64,000 nucleotides of DNA from Rhodospirillales bacterium (GTDB taxonomy: Bacteria; Pseudomonadota; Alphaproteobacteria; Rhodospirillales; Shumkoniaceae). The position numbers were made by a program, and so were the translations under genes. Positions 36,678 through 44,696 of the stretch are shown here, in pieces. The stretch is taken from positions 1 to 64,000 of the forward strand of contig JADHSV010000004.1 of assembly GCA_016776725.1 (NCBI GenBank), given 5' to 3'. The notes beneath the pieces were generated by a model. The model was not told where the DNA came from, did not search any database, and worked only from the letters and a program-made list of their open reading frames with translations. Within the stretch, counting starts at the first letter, position 1. Every line of letters begins with the position of its first letter.

Positions 36678-37457
36678 TCATATGAGTCCTTTTACCTTCA
36701 ACGCTTCCATGACCAGCCTTTTTCTAAATCTGGAATCCTGCCTGGAGTTTATCTCTATGTTATTGGCAAAAAACCAGGCTTTTCCTTTTGCCTCTACATA
36801 TCCGACATACCAGCCGTGTTGCTTTGTTATCCTTATGGCCCACCCGGTTTTTGCCCTGAGCAAATAGGCTGGTGTTTTCTCGACAATCATTAATTTCTTC
36901 AACAACCGGATATGTTTTTCATCGAAAGGCAATTGTTCAAGATAGACTTTTCGCAAGAAATCAATTTGCTCAACCGCTGAAATTTTCAGTTCCCCTTCCA
37001 ACCAGAAAGTCGTGACATTATTTCCTGTTTTTTGATTGCCATAATTTAAGGCATTCAGATGTTTCAGATAAGTGTCGTTTCCGATTTTTTCTGCAAATTC
37101 CTGATAGCACCATACACAGGAAAGGGTGAATGCCGAGCCAAGAGTTTGATCCTTGTTCCATTTAACCCAGCCCTTATCCTTGCCATCCCACTTAATCACA
37201 GCGGATTCCCCGCTTACCGTGCCCTCCTCAAGGGCAATTAACGTATTCGGAATTTTGAAAGTCGAAGCGGGCAAATAACGTTGAGCCAGACGCTCCTCAT
37301 TATAGCTATATTCCACGCGACCATCTAATGACGTTATAATCAGAGCGCCAGTTATTCCATACTTCGCGTACAGATTGGCAATATCTGCGTCATCGGCTCT
37401 GACAACATTCGGCAGGATGAATAATAATGCACACACTAAAATGGTTTTCTTTACCAT
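36678..37457 (-). CDS. blaOXA: Class D (OXA-type) beta-lactamase
   Basis: Class D beta-lactamases are periplasmic serine enzymes that hydrolyse penicillins and sometimes carbapenems. The 259-residue protein has a signal peptide (MVKKTILVCALLFILPNVVRA), the catalytic STFK motif, SCV in the place of SxV, YGN, the KTG triad (RAKTGWAIR) and the conserved tryptophan segment WDGKDKGWVKWNKDQTL. ATG 37457 has GGAG eight bases before it; TTG 37472 is the other start. It is AT-rich relative to its neighbours. It is not one of the common acquired OXA types that I recognise; the substrate range cannot be read from sequence. Confidence 0.93.
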   Translation of the reverse strand: MVKKTILVCALLFILPNVVRADDADIANLYAKYGITGALIITSLDGRVEYSYNEERLAQRYLPASTFKIPNTLIALEEGTVSGESAVIKWDGKDKGWVKWNKDQTLGSAFTLSCVWCYQEFAEKIGNDTYLKHLNALNYGNQKTGNNVTTFWLEGELKISAVEQIDFLRKVYLEQLPFDEKHIRLLKKLMIVEKTPAYLLRAKTGWAIRITKQHGWYVGYVEAKGKAWFFANNIEINSRQDSRFRKRLVMEALKVKGLI

Positions 37458-37489
37458 CGTTACGAACTCCAATACTTAATTGAAAAATA

Positions 37490-37660
37490 TCAGCGCTCAG
37501 CGAAAGAAAGTCGAGCAGCGATGATGGCAAAGGTTCCGGAAAATATCCTGTTCACCCAGATCAGAACCCGTGGCCTTGTGACAATATGATTTCGTACAGA
37601 AGCAGCAAATTGTTCATAGCCAACAAATACGATGAAAGTCATCAGCAAAAAAATCCGGGA
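37490..37660 (-). pseudogene. C-terminal remnant of a LysE/RhtB-type transporter
   Basis: In one minus-strand frame ending at TGA 37492-37490 the translation reads LLMTFIVFVGYEQF and later RPRVLIWVNRIFSGTFAIIA, ending RLSFAER. This fits the last helix and tail of LysE-family amino-acid exporters. Upstream in frame there is a stop after a few codons, so only about 50 residues survive. It lies directly before blaOXA and shows that the insert came from a place where an exporter gene stood next to the beta-lactamase. Confidence 0.7.
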
Positions 37661-37699
37661 TCAAAGGAGTCGGTGTAAATTGATCGTCCCCCCTCTTGG

Positions 37700-37760
37700 A
37701 AAAACCGGGGACAGTATACTATTTATTGGCATAAAATAGTATACTGTCCCCGGTTTTTTT
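37700..37760. repeat. Perfect 25-bp inverted repeat with T-run (REP-like or terminator)
   Basis: The left arm 37700-37724 and right arm 37734-37758 are exact reverse complements over 25 bases, with a nine-base loop. They begin AAAAACCGGGGACAG. The right arm ends in a run of Ts. A further partial copy, GTCCCCGGTTTTTT, abuts at 37761-37774, directly before the right pabC copy. It could serve as a terminator, but its repetition in the insert points to a transposition substrate. Confidence 0.85.
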
Positions 37761-37774
37761 GTCCCCGGTTTTTT

Positions 37775-37824
37775 CGGTCCTGAACTCCCTGGGCGGGTTA
37801 ATTCTGGGCCGGGGAAAATTTAGA
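37775..37824 (+). repeat. Right copy of the pabC 3'-end repeat
   Basis: Fifty bases homologous to 36368-36418, with one base missing near the end. Translation still gives VLNSLGGLILGRGKF. It overlaps the end of the convergent dsrE gene at 37820, where the original pabC would have ended, so this copy is probably the ancestral one. Confidence 0.85.
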
Positions 37825-38254
37825 TAAACAGCATGGTCCCGTCGGCGGAGGCATCGTTAACGAAGGTGACGACGCCGCCGTCTTCGAAGTCGATGTCGCT
37901 CCGAAGGTCGGAACGGTCCAGACCGATGGCCTTGAGGCCCATCTCGCACACCATAAAGCGCACGCCCAGCTCGGGGCAGGCGGTTAGCAATTCCTCGAAC
38001 GTGGCAACGCCCTTGGCGGCAAAGCCGTCATCCATATGGCCGCCCGTTTCGCCGTCGCGGCGGCTGGTCGGCATGGAACGCCATGCATGATCCCCATTTT
38101 TCAAGGCGTGGCAGGCGTCCATGGTGAAAAAGAGCGTGACGCTCTTACCCACGGCTGCCGCGCCGCTGGCCAATACCAAGGCATAATGAACCTTGTCGAA
38201 ATCGCCCGCGAAAACGACGATGGATAACTTGTCGGGGCTTTTGTCACTTGGCAT
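37820..38254 (-). CDS. DsrE/DsrF-family sulfur-relay-like protein
   Basis: The 144-residue protein has the DsrE/F-like fold: KLSIVVFAGDFDKVHYALVLASGAAAVGKSVTLFFTMDAC, then FEELLTACPELGVRFMVCEMGLKAIGL. The Cys residues at about 46, 95 and 103 could carry sulfur. Members deal with sulfur transfer or are of unknown function. The start ATG 38254 lies within the end of moeB (11-base overlap), so the two are coupled. The extended frame upstream is not needed. Confidence 0.82.
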   Translation of the reverse strand: MPSDKSPDKLSIVVFAGDFDKVHYALVLASGAAAVGKSVTLFFTMDACHALKNGDHAWRSMPTSRRDGETGGHMDDGFAAKGVATFEELLTACPELGVRFMVCEMGLKAIGLDRSDLRSDIDFEDGGVVTFVNDASADGTMLFI

Positions 38255-39038
38255 GGATCGACAAATCCGTGATGGTCGGGCGATCGCCGCATAGCGGGCA
38301 GGCCGCATCGCGCCGCGCCTTGATCTTGCGAAACGTGGTCGACAGCGCGTCGCACACCAGGAGCGATCCGGCCAGGCTTTCGCCGATCCCCAGAATTTCC
38401 TTGATGATCTCGGTGGCCTGGGTGGACCCGATCATGCCGCACAGCGCGCCCAGCACACCGGCTTCGGCGCACGTTGGCACGCTGCCCGCGGGCGGCGGTT
38501 CGCGGAAGATGCATCGGTAGCAGGGCGTATCGCCCTCTTCATATGCCTTGAAGGTGAAGACCTGACCCGCGAAGCGCAGGATCGCGCCGGTCACCAGCGG
38601 CTTGCGCGCAAAGTAGCAGGCATCATTGAGCAAGAACTTGGTGTCGAAATTGTCGCTGCCGTCGGTCACCACGTCGTATTGCGCGATCAATTCGGCCGCA
38701 TTGTCGGCGATCAACCGGGCTTCATGGGTGTTTACCTTAACCCCCGGATTGATCTGAGCCAGCATCTTTGCGGCGCTCTCCACTTTTGGAACCCCAACGG
38801 AGTTGGTGACATGCACGATCTGGCGCTGAAGGTTGGTCAGGTCCACGGCGTCGTCGTCGATGACACCGATGGTGCCCACCCCGGCGGCGGCCAGATACAA
38901 TAAGATCGGCGAACCCAGTCCGCCCGCGCCCACCACCAGGACTTTGGCATTCAGTAGTTTCGCCTGCCCTTCGCCGCCGACCTCGGGCAACAAAATGTGA
39001 CGGGCGTAACGGTTAATCTGTTCGTCGGTAAAGTCCAT
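38244..39038 (-). CDS. moeB: MoeB/ThiF-family ubiquitin-like protein adenylyltransferase
   Basis: The protein (264 residues) adenylates the C-terminus of a small sulfur-carrier protein such as MoaD or ThiS. It contains VLVVGAGGLGSPILLYLAAAGVG (ATP loop), DDDAVDLTNLQRQIVH, and two zinc CxxC pairs (CYRC and CPLC), as expected for MoeB. The carrier is not in this window. Neighbours cysK and dsrE suggest work in cysteine or sulfur metabolism. The start is directly before the cysK stop. Confidence 0.9.
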   Translation of the reverse strand: MDFTDEQINRYARHILLPEVGGEGQAKLLNAKVLVVGAGGLGSPILLYLAAAGVGTIGVIDDDAVDLTNLQRQIVHVTNSVGVPKVESAAKMLAQINPGVKVNTHEARLIADNAAELIAQYDVVTDGSDNFDTKFLLNDACYFARKPLVTGAILRFAGQVFTFKAYEEGDTPCYRCIFREPPPAGSVPTCAEAGVLGALCGMIGSTQATEIIKEILGIGESLAGSLLVCDALSTTFRKIKARRDAACPLCGDRPTITDLSIHAK

Positions 39039-40007
39039 CTATTCAAGTCCAAGTCCGTCAAATAGGGCCGTTGATAAATAGCGTTCGGCGAAAGAGGGCA
39101 GGATGGCGACGATTGTCTTGCCTTCCATGCCGGGGCGGCTTCCCACTTCAAGGGCGGCGGCCAGCGCCGCGCCCGAGGATATGCCGCCGGGCAATCCGTC
39201 CAGGCGGGCTGCCTTGCGCGATGTGGCCAGCGCCGTTTCGTTGCCGATCTTGAGAACCTCGTCAATGATCCCGGTGTTGAGGATCTTGGGCACGAAGCCC
39301 GCGCCGATGCCCTGAATTTTGTGCGGCCCCGGAACGCCGCCCGACAGAACCGGGCTATCCTCGGGCTCCACCGCTATGATCTTAAAGTCCGGCTTGCGCG
39401 CCTTGATGACTTCGGCCACGCCGGTCAGCGTTCCCCCGGTGCCGACGCCGGAAATCACCACATCCACGGCACCGTCGGTGTCGCGCCAAATCTCCTCGGC
39501 GGTTGTGCGCCGGTGGATTTCCGGATTGGCCGGGTTTTCGAACTGTTGCAGCATGATCGCACCGGGCGTGCTCTCGACGATTTCGCTGGCCCGGCCGATG
39601 GCGCCGGTCATGCCCTTGGCGGCGGGCGTCAGTTCCAGCTCGGCCCCCAAAAGGGCCAGCATCTTGCGCCGTTCCACCGACATGGAATCCGGCATGGTGA
39701 GGATCAAACGGTACCCCTTGGCCGCACACACAAAGGCCAGCGCAATTCCGGTATTACCCGAGGTTGGTTCCACCAGCACCGCACCGGGACCGATTTTTCC
39801 ATCCCTTTCGGCGGCTTCGACCATGGCCAGCCCGATTCGGTCCTTGACCGAAGCCAGCGGATTGAAAAACTCGCACTTGCCCAGAATGTCGGCCTTGCAA
39901 CCGGCGTCGGCGGCCAGATTTTTCAGGCGCACAACGGGCGTTGCACCGACCGTTTGGGTGATATCATCATAGATGCGGCCGCGGAACTCATTCGGTGATA
40001 TGGTCAT
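39039..40007 (-). CDS. cysK: Cysteine synthase A (O-acetylserine sulfhydrylase)
   Basis: CysK makes cysteine from O-acetylserine and sulfide with PLP. The 322-residue protein has the PLP lysine segment [16 protein letters not shown], the substrate loop [12 protein letters not shown] and the phosphate-binding [12 protein letters not shown]. Length is typical. The gene lies 36 bases after the Rrf2-type regulator and joins moeB end to end, so a common sulfur operon is likely. Confidence 0.95.
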   Translation of the reverse strand: MTISPNEFRGRIYDDITQTVGATPVVRLKNLAADAGCKADILGKCEFFNPLASVKDRIGLAMVEAAERDGKIGPGAVLVEPTSGNTGIALAFVCAAKGYRLILTMPDSMSVERRKMLALLGAELELTPAAKGMTGAIGRASEIVESTPGAIMLQQFENPANPEIHRRTTAEEIWRDTDGAVDVVISGVGTGGTLTGVAEVIKARKPDFKIIAVEPEDSPVLSGGVPGPHKIQGIGAGFVPKILNTGIIDEVLKIGNETALATSRKAARLDGLPGGISSGAALAAALEVGSRPGMEGKTIVAILPSFAERYLSTALFDGLGLE

Positions 40008-40043
40008 GGTTCGATACGATCTCCGTGCTGCGCAAAAAAATCA

Positions 40044-40499
40044 TCAAATGGTGAAATCCAGGTTTTCGCGTCCTTCGCTGACGATTCCCACCTCGTTGGC
40101 CCGGGTGCACAGGGTATCGATCGTGACCGCGTCCAGGCCTTCCAGCAATTGATCCTGAAGGTCCATCCATATGGGCCGGACGACCGCGCGGCCCAGTTCA
40201 GAGCCCGCGGTTTCTTCCATTGCGTCGTCGCCGCCGTCCATCAGGCGCACCACGCGAACGATGTCGCCGACGCTAATGCGCCGGCGCTCGCGGGCCAGCC
40301 GGTATCCGCCGCGCGGGCCGCGAATGCCGACAAGGACCTCTTCGCGAACCAGATGTTGCAGCGCCTGCTCGAGGTACCGGCGCGGGATACCCTGACGCCG
40401 CGTAATTTCGCGGCTTTGCACCGGTCCGCTTCCGGCGTGATAGGCAATGTCGAGAACCGCCTCAATGGCGAACAGCATTTTCTTGGAAACGCGAAACAC
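40044..40499 (-). CDS. Rrf2-family transcriptional regulator without FeS cysteines
   Basis: This 151-residue winged-helix regulator of the Rrf2 type has KKMLFAIEAVLDIAYHAGSG at the N-terminus and the EITRRQGIPRRYLEQALQHLVREEVLVGIRGPRGGYRLA helix-turn-helix and wing. The three clustered cysteines of IscR/NsrR are missing (only one Cys late in the protein), so it is probably CymR-like, not an FeS sensor. As it precedes cysK, control of cysteine synthesis is likely. Start GTG 40499 after GGGAG. Confidence 0.87.
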   Translation of the reverse strand: MFRVSKKMLFAIEAVLDIAYHAGSGPVQSREITRRQGIPRRYLEQALQHLVREEVLVGIRGPRGGYRLARERRRISVGDIVRVVRLMDGGDDAMEETAGSELGRAVVRPIWMDLQDQLLEGLDAVTIDTLCTRANEVGIVSEGRENLDFTI

Positions 40500-40528
40500 C
40501 GAATTCCACTCCCTTGCTAATTTCCGCC

Positions 40529-41014
40529 CTAATTTCCAGTAGACCCGAATCCGCCCGATCCACGCCCGCTTTCGGGCAATTCATCGGTTTCGTCCCAGGC
40601 GATGCGGCTGACCGGGGCAACCACCATCTGCGCGATGCGCATGCCCGGCTCGACCGTAAAGGCGTCCTTGCCCAGATTGGCCAGAATGACACCGACCTCG
40701 CCGCGGTAGTCGGCATCAATGGTTCCGGGTGCGTTGAGAACCGTCAAGCCGTGCTTGGCGGCCAGACCCGAGCGCGGACGCACCTGCGCCTCGAACCCCC
40801 TGGGCAGGGCGATGGCCAAACCGGTGGGAACAATGGCGCGCTCGCCCGGCAAGATGGACATGGCCTCGCCCAGTGCCGCCATGAGGTCCAGCCCGGCGCT
40901 GTCGGGCGTGGCATACTCGGGCAAAGGCAGGTCCGCACCGTGAGGCAGACGGGTGACGACCACGCGAACGTCGCGAACGTTGCGAACGTCGCGAACGTTG
41001 CGAACGTCGCTCAT
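40529..41014 (-). CDS. dut: dUTP diphosphatase
   Basis: Dut hydrolyses dUTP and gives dUMP. The 161-residue protein shows the five motifs of trimeric dUTPases: [43 protein letters not shown], and [11 protein letters not shown] at the C-terminus. The N-terminal start ([17 protein letters not shown]) is a repeat tract encoded by five 9-bp units and is longer than usual. It overlaps coaBC by four bases. Confidence 0.95.
   Translation of the reverse strand: MSDVRNVRDVRNVRDVRVVVTRLPHGADLPLPEYATPDSAGLDLMAALGEAMSILPGERAIVPTGLAIALPRGFEAQVRPRSGLAAKHGLTVLNAPGTIDADYRGEVGVILANLGKDAFTVEPGMRIAQMVVAPVSRIAWDETDELPESGRGSGGFGSTGN
40964..41008 (-). repeat. Five tandem 9-bp repeats in the dut 5' end
   Basis: GCGAACGTC and GCGAACGTT alternate five times on the plus strand, making an 18-bp higher-order unit. 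On the coding strand they give the VRN/VRD repeat in the N-terminus of dUTPase. Copy number changes would keep the frame. Confidence 0.95.
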
Positions 41015-42213
41015 GATCCGCCCTCCAGCGCGTCCGCAATGCGTGCCGCCAACTGTGTTGCGACCTCGCGTTTCGACATGCGCGGCCAGTCTTCCACGTC
41101 CGGCGTAATAAAGTGAACGCGGTTCGAGTCACCGCCGAAAGTTCCGGTTTGCGATGACACATCGTTGGCGACGATCCAGTCACAGCCCTTGGCCGCGCGC
41201 TTGGCGACGGCGTTCTCAACAACGTTTTCGGTTTCGGCGGCAAAGCCGATGACCAGTTTCGGGCGGTCCGGTCCGGCCACCGCCAGTGTGGCCAGAATAT
41301 CGGGATTGCGGGTCAGTTCGATGGCGGGCGGGTTATCATCCGTTTTCTTGATTTTCCGTGTGGCCGTTTCGGCGGCGCGCCAATCGGCCACGGCGGCGGC
41401 GCAGACGGCGATGTCGGCGGGCAGGGCCGCCTGGCACGCGGCCAGCATTTGGGCGGCCGATTCGATGCGAACGACGGTTACCCCCGGCGGATCGGCCTGA
41501 TCGGTCGGCCCGGTCACCAAAGTTGTTTGCGCGCCCAGCCCCGCCAGCGCGGCGGCAATGGCGTGACCCTGCTTTCCCGATGATCGGTTGGCGATGTAGC
41601 GAACCGGGTCGATGGGTTCATGGGTGGGGCCGCTGGTCACCAGGGCGCGCCGTCCACTCAGCCGCACGCCGCCCTCGAAAAAGTCTTCCAGGGCGGTAAC
41701 GATTTCATCCACCTCGGCCATGCGTCCGAAGCCGAACTCGCCGCAGGCCATGTCGCCCTCGTTGGGGCCGAGTTGCGAAACGCCGCGCGCCCGCAGGGTT
41801 TCCATGTTTTCTCGCGTCGCCTCGTGGTCCCACATGCGCACGTTCATGGCGGGCGCGACCATGATCGGGGCGCTGGTCGCCAGCAGAATCGTGCTTGCCA
41901 GATCGTCGGCAATACCGTTCGCCATTTTGGCCAGAAGATTGGCCGTGGCTGGGGCAACCACGAGAACGTCGGCTTCGCGCGAAAGCTGGATATGGCTGAT
42001 GTCATTGTTTTCCGTCAGCGAAAACATATTCCGGTGTACCGGGTTTTCGCTGAGCGCGCTGAGGGTCAGCGGGGTGACGAACTCTTCGGCGGCGCGGGTC
42101 ATAACGCAACGCACGGAAGCTTTGCGTTCGCGCAGACGGCGAACCAATTCGGGGCATTTGTAGGCGGCGATGCCGCCCGAAATGACCAAAAGAACACGTT
42201 TTCCTGTTAACAC
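41011..42213 (-). CDS. coaBC: Bifunctional phosphopantothenoylcysteine decarboxylase / ligase
   Basis: CoaBC makes 4'-phosphopantetheine for coenzyme A in two steps. The N-terminal half (about 1-180) is the FMN decarboxylase with [24 protein letters not shown] and the flap cysteine in [11 protein letters not shown]. The C-terminal half (about 185-395) is the CTP-dependent ligase ([24 protein letters not shown]). I prefer GTG 42213 with GGAA before it, giving 400 residues; TTG 42225 is possible. Confidence 0.94.
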   Translation of the reverse strand: MLTGKRVLLVISGGIAAYKCPELVRRLRERKASVRCVMTRAAEEFVTPLTLSALSENPVHRNMFSLTENNDISHIQLSREADVLVVAPATANLLAKMANGIADDLASTILLATSAPIMVAPAMNVRMWDHEATRENMETLRARGVSQLGPNEGDMACGEFGFGRMAEVDEIVTALEDFFEGGVRLSGRRALVTSGPTHEPIDPVRYIANRSSGKQGHAIAAALAGLGAQTTLVTGPTDQADPPGVTVVRIESAAQMLAACQAALPADIAVCAAAVADWRAAETATRKIKKTDDNPPAIELTRNPDILATLAVAGPDRPKLVIGFAAETENVVENAVAKRAAKGCDWIVANDVSSQTGTFGGDSNRVHFITPDVEDWPRMSKREVATQLAARIADALEGGS

Positions 42214-42295
42214 GGCGAATTCCAAAACAAATCACGAAAAAATGGTGTGATTAAAGATTAATGGACATGAGTGCCCGTTTCAAGGGCCATCAAGT

Positions 42296-43855
42296 TCAAG
42301 AAAAAATGAGAAGCGCGACGAGGACCGCGATGACACCCCATAGGACGATCAGCGTGCCGGACCGCCCCGAGCGGCCATCCACGGAACGAAGGGAATCGGG
42401 GTGAAGTTTCAATTCACCATCGGCCAGCATGGAAACACCGCGTTCGAATCCGTCCACCAGACGCGGCAGGCGTTCCACCGCGGACGCGATCTCGCCGACC
42501 GCTTCGCGGACCCGCGCTTCGGGCGCGGCGGCGCTCGACATCCATTCGTCGATCAGGGGCCGAGCCAAAAGCCACATGTTCGATTCGGGGCTTAGCTTGC
42601 GCGCCGTTCCTTCAGCCACCAGCATGGTTTTTTGCAAAAGCAGCAGTTGGGGCTGGGTTTCCATGCGGAACATTTCGGTCACCTGGAAAAGCTGGCCCAA
42701 AAGGCGGCCCATGGAAATTTCGTTCTGCGGCTTGTCCATAATCGGTTCGGCGATGGAGCGGCAGGCCTGGGTAAAACCGTCGATAGAGGCGCGGTCGGGT
42801 ATCCAGCCGGCTTCATAGTGAATTTCGGCCGCCCGCCGGTAGTCCCGCCGCAGAAAAGCCAGCAGCATTTCGCCCAGATGCCGCCGCGTGGCGCGCTCGA
42901 CCCGGCCCATGATGCCGAAATCCACGGCCGTAACACTCTCGTCGGCCTGAACGAACAGGTTGCCCGCATGAAGGTCGCCGTGGAAAAAGCCGTCGCGGAA
43001 AACCTGCATGAAAAATGCGCCGCCGGCATTCTTGAGGACATTTTCAGGATCGTGCCCGGCGGCCAGGATGGCGTCGCGATCATCAATGGGAATGCCGAGG
43101 ACCCGTTCGGTGGTCAGCACGCGGCGTCCGGTGCGCGTCCAATCCACATCGGGAACGTGAAAGCTTGCATCCTCGGCAAAGTTTTCACGAAGTTCGTTGG
43201 CGGCGGCGGCCTCGTAACGCAGATCCATCTCCAGCTTGACCGTGTCGGCCAGGGTCTGAACGGCCGCGACCGGCTTGATGCGCCGCATATCGGGCCTTGC
43301 CGCCTCGATCAGCTCGGCGATCCAGAAAAACAGATCCATATCGCGGGCCATGGCGGCTTCGATACCGGGCCGCAGCACCTTGACCGCCACGTCGCGGCCG
43401 TCCGTCGTCGTGGCGAAGTGAACCTGCGCGATGGAGGCCGCGGCAATGGCCGCCCCGTCAAAGGATGCAAACAACTCGTCGACGTCGACGCCAAACTCGG
43501 CTTGCAGGGCCTTGCGCGACTCGGCGCCCGGAAAGGCAGGCAGGTGATCCTGAAGGTCTGACAGGTCGGCGGCAATTTCGTCGCCCACCAGATCGGCCCG
43601 CGTTGACAGCGCCTGCCCCAGCTTGATGAAACTGGGTCCGGCTTCCTGCAGGGCCAGGGCCAGCCGTTGTCCGGGGCGGCCCTCGCGGCGGCGATGGGAT
43701 ACCAGCCGGGCCAGCGTCACCACAGCTTGAGCGACGTCGATTCGTTCAAGCAGGAACAAGGCGTCGTGGCGGGCCAGGATTTTTGCAATCCTCAGCAAAC
43801 GCGAGAGATTTTTTATGGCGCGCAGCATCTCGTTGGTCCGCCCTATATCCGCCAT
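42296..43855 (-). CDS. ubiB: Ubiquinone biosynthesis protein UbiB (ABC1/ADCK kinase-like)
   Basis: UbiB supports ubiquinone synthesis, with an atypical protein-kinase-like ATPase fold. The 519-residue protein has the KxGQ-type segment [15 protein letters not shown] (about 80), [22 protein letters not shown] and DFGIMGRV motifs, and a C-terminal transmembrane helix ([18 protein letters not shown]). It overlaps the end of ubiE by 13 bases, which supports a ubiquinone operon. Confidence 0.93.
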   Translation of the reverse strand: MADIGRTNEMLRAIKNLSRLLRIAKILARHDALFLLERIDVAQAVVTLARLVSHRRREGRPGQRLALALQEAGPSFIKLGQALSTRADLVGDEIAADLSDLQDHLPAFPGAESRKALQAEFGVDVDELFASFDGAAIAAASIAQVHFATTTDGRDVAVKVLRPGIEAAMARDMDLFFWIAELIEAARPDMRRIKPVAAVQTLADTVKLEMDLRYEAAAANELRENFAEDASFHVPDVDWTRTGRRVLTTERVLGIPIDDRDAILAAGHDPENVLKNAGGAFFMQVFRDGFFHGDLHAGNLFVQADESVTAVDFGIMGRVERATRRHLGEMLLAFLRRDYRRAAEIHYEAGWIPDRASIDGFTQACRSIAEPIMDKPQNEISMGRLLGQLFQVTEMFRMETQPQLLLLQKTMLVAEGTARKLSPESNMWLLARPLIDEWMSSAAAPEARVREAVGEIASAVERLPRLVDGFERGVSMLADGELKLHPDSLRSVDGRSGRSGTLIVLWGVIAVLVALLIFS

Positions 43856-44640
43856 GCCGAATGAATGGCGGCGATTCCGCCCGAAAGATTGTGGTACGTC
43901 ACCTGCCCCAGACCCGCCTCGGCGATCATATGGGCGAAGCGCTCCTGCGCCGGGAACTTGCGGATGCTTTCGGCCAGATACTGATAGGCTTCGCGGTTTC
44001 CGGCGATCATCTGGCCCAGCGCCGGCAACACGCTGAACGAATAGGCGTCGTAAAGCTTGTCAAACACCGGCAGCACCACATGGCTGAATTCCAGGCACAT
44101 GAAACGCCCGCCCGGCTTCAGCACGCGCCGCGCCTCACGAAGGGCGGCGGGAATGTCGGTTACGTTGCGAATGCAAAAAGCAATCGTGTAGGCGTCCACC
44201 GAAGCATCGGCGACGGGCAACTTTTCGGCGTCGCCGCAGGTCCATTCCAGATTATCCAGAATGCCGCGGTCGAGGGCGCGCTTGCGCCCCACTTCCAGCA
44301 TTTCGGCGTTGATGTCACAGACCGTAGCCGATGCGCCGCCCCTTTTTAAAAAGGCGAACGCGATATCGCCGGTGCCGCCGCCCACATCCAGAAGCCGCAT
44401 TCCGGGTTGCGGATTTAGCCGGTTCATGAAGGCCGATTTCCACCAGCGGTGAATGCCCATGCTCATGAGATCGTTCATCAGATCGTAGTTTTCGGCGACG
44501 TCAGCGAAAACATCGTGAACAAGCGACGCCTTTTCGTCCACGGGAACGTCGCTATACCCGAAATGGGTGGTTTGCGGTTCCATTTGCGGGGCCGGTTTGG
44601 GTTTGCGCTGGCGTTTAGGTTCGGTCATGGGCGGAAACAT
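43843..44640 (-). CDS. ubiE: Demethylmenaquinone/2-polyprenyl-6-methoxybenzoquinol methyltransferase UbiE
   Basis: UbiE is a C-methyltransferase of ubiquinone and menaquinone synthesis. The 265-residue protein has the family motifs: [37 protein letters not shown] (SAM loop), [23 protein letters not shown], and [17 protein letters not shown] 20-residue basic/Pro-rich N-terminal extension precedes the core. Start ATG 44640, or ATG 44628 four codons later. It is divergent from mutM. Confidence 0.94.
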   Translation of the reverse strand: MFPPMTEPKRQRKPKPAPQMEPQTTHFGYSDVPVDEKASLVHDVFADVAENYDLMNDLMSMGIHRWWKSAFMNRLNPQPGMRLLDVGGGTGDIAFAFLKRGGASATVCDINAEMLEVGRKRALDRGILDNLEWTCGDAEKLPVADASVDAYTIAFCIRNVTDIPAALREARRVLKPGGRFMCLEFSHVVLPVFDKLYDAYSFSVLPALGQMIAGNREAYQYLAESIRKFPAQERFAHMIAEAGLGQVTYHNLSGGIAAIHSAWRI

Positions 44641-44696
44641 AACCTATGCCGCTGGCCCGCGCTACGTTAGAATAACGCGTTGCATTGAGGAAAAGC

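Larger units (their letters stand above)
36419..37774. mobile_element. Foreign insert between two pabC tail copies
   Basis: About 1.36 kb of DNA that is visibly more AT-rich than the window separates the two pabC tail copies. Contents from left to right: a short hairpin CCGTCA-TTTT-TGACGG (36421-36436), one copy of a 17-mer (36560-36576), the beta-lactamase gene, a truncated LysE-type fragment, a 25-bp perfect inverted repeat that carries the same 17-mer in both arms, and a fragment of it up to the right copy. Bases 36437-36677 hold no gene that I recognise. No transposase or integrase gene is present, so movement would need one in trans or came by homologous recombination. Confidence 0.75.

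Noticed and set aside
37700-37760. Ordinary rho-independent terminator only
   Set aside because: The inverted repeat would terminate, but copies of the same 17-mer elsewhere in the insert show that it is part of a repeated element.
40964-41008. Tandem repeats considered as a CRISPR or intergenic satellite
   Set aside because: The units are nine bases, contiguous, without spacers, and lie in the dut coding start, so it is a coding repeat.
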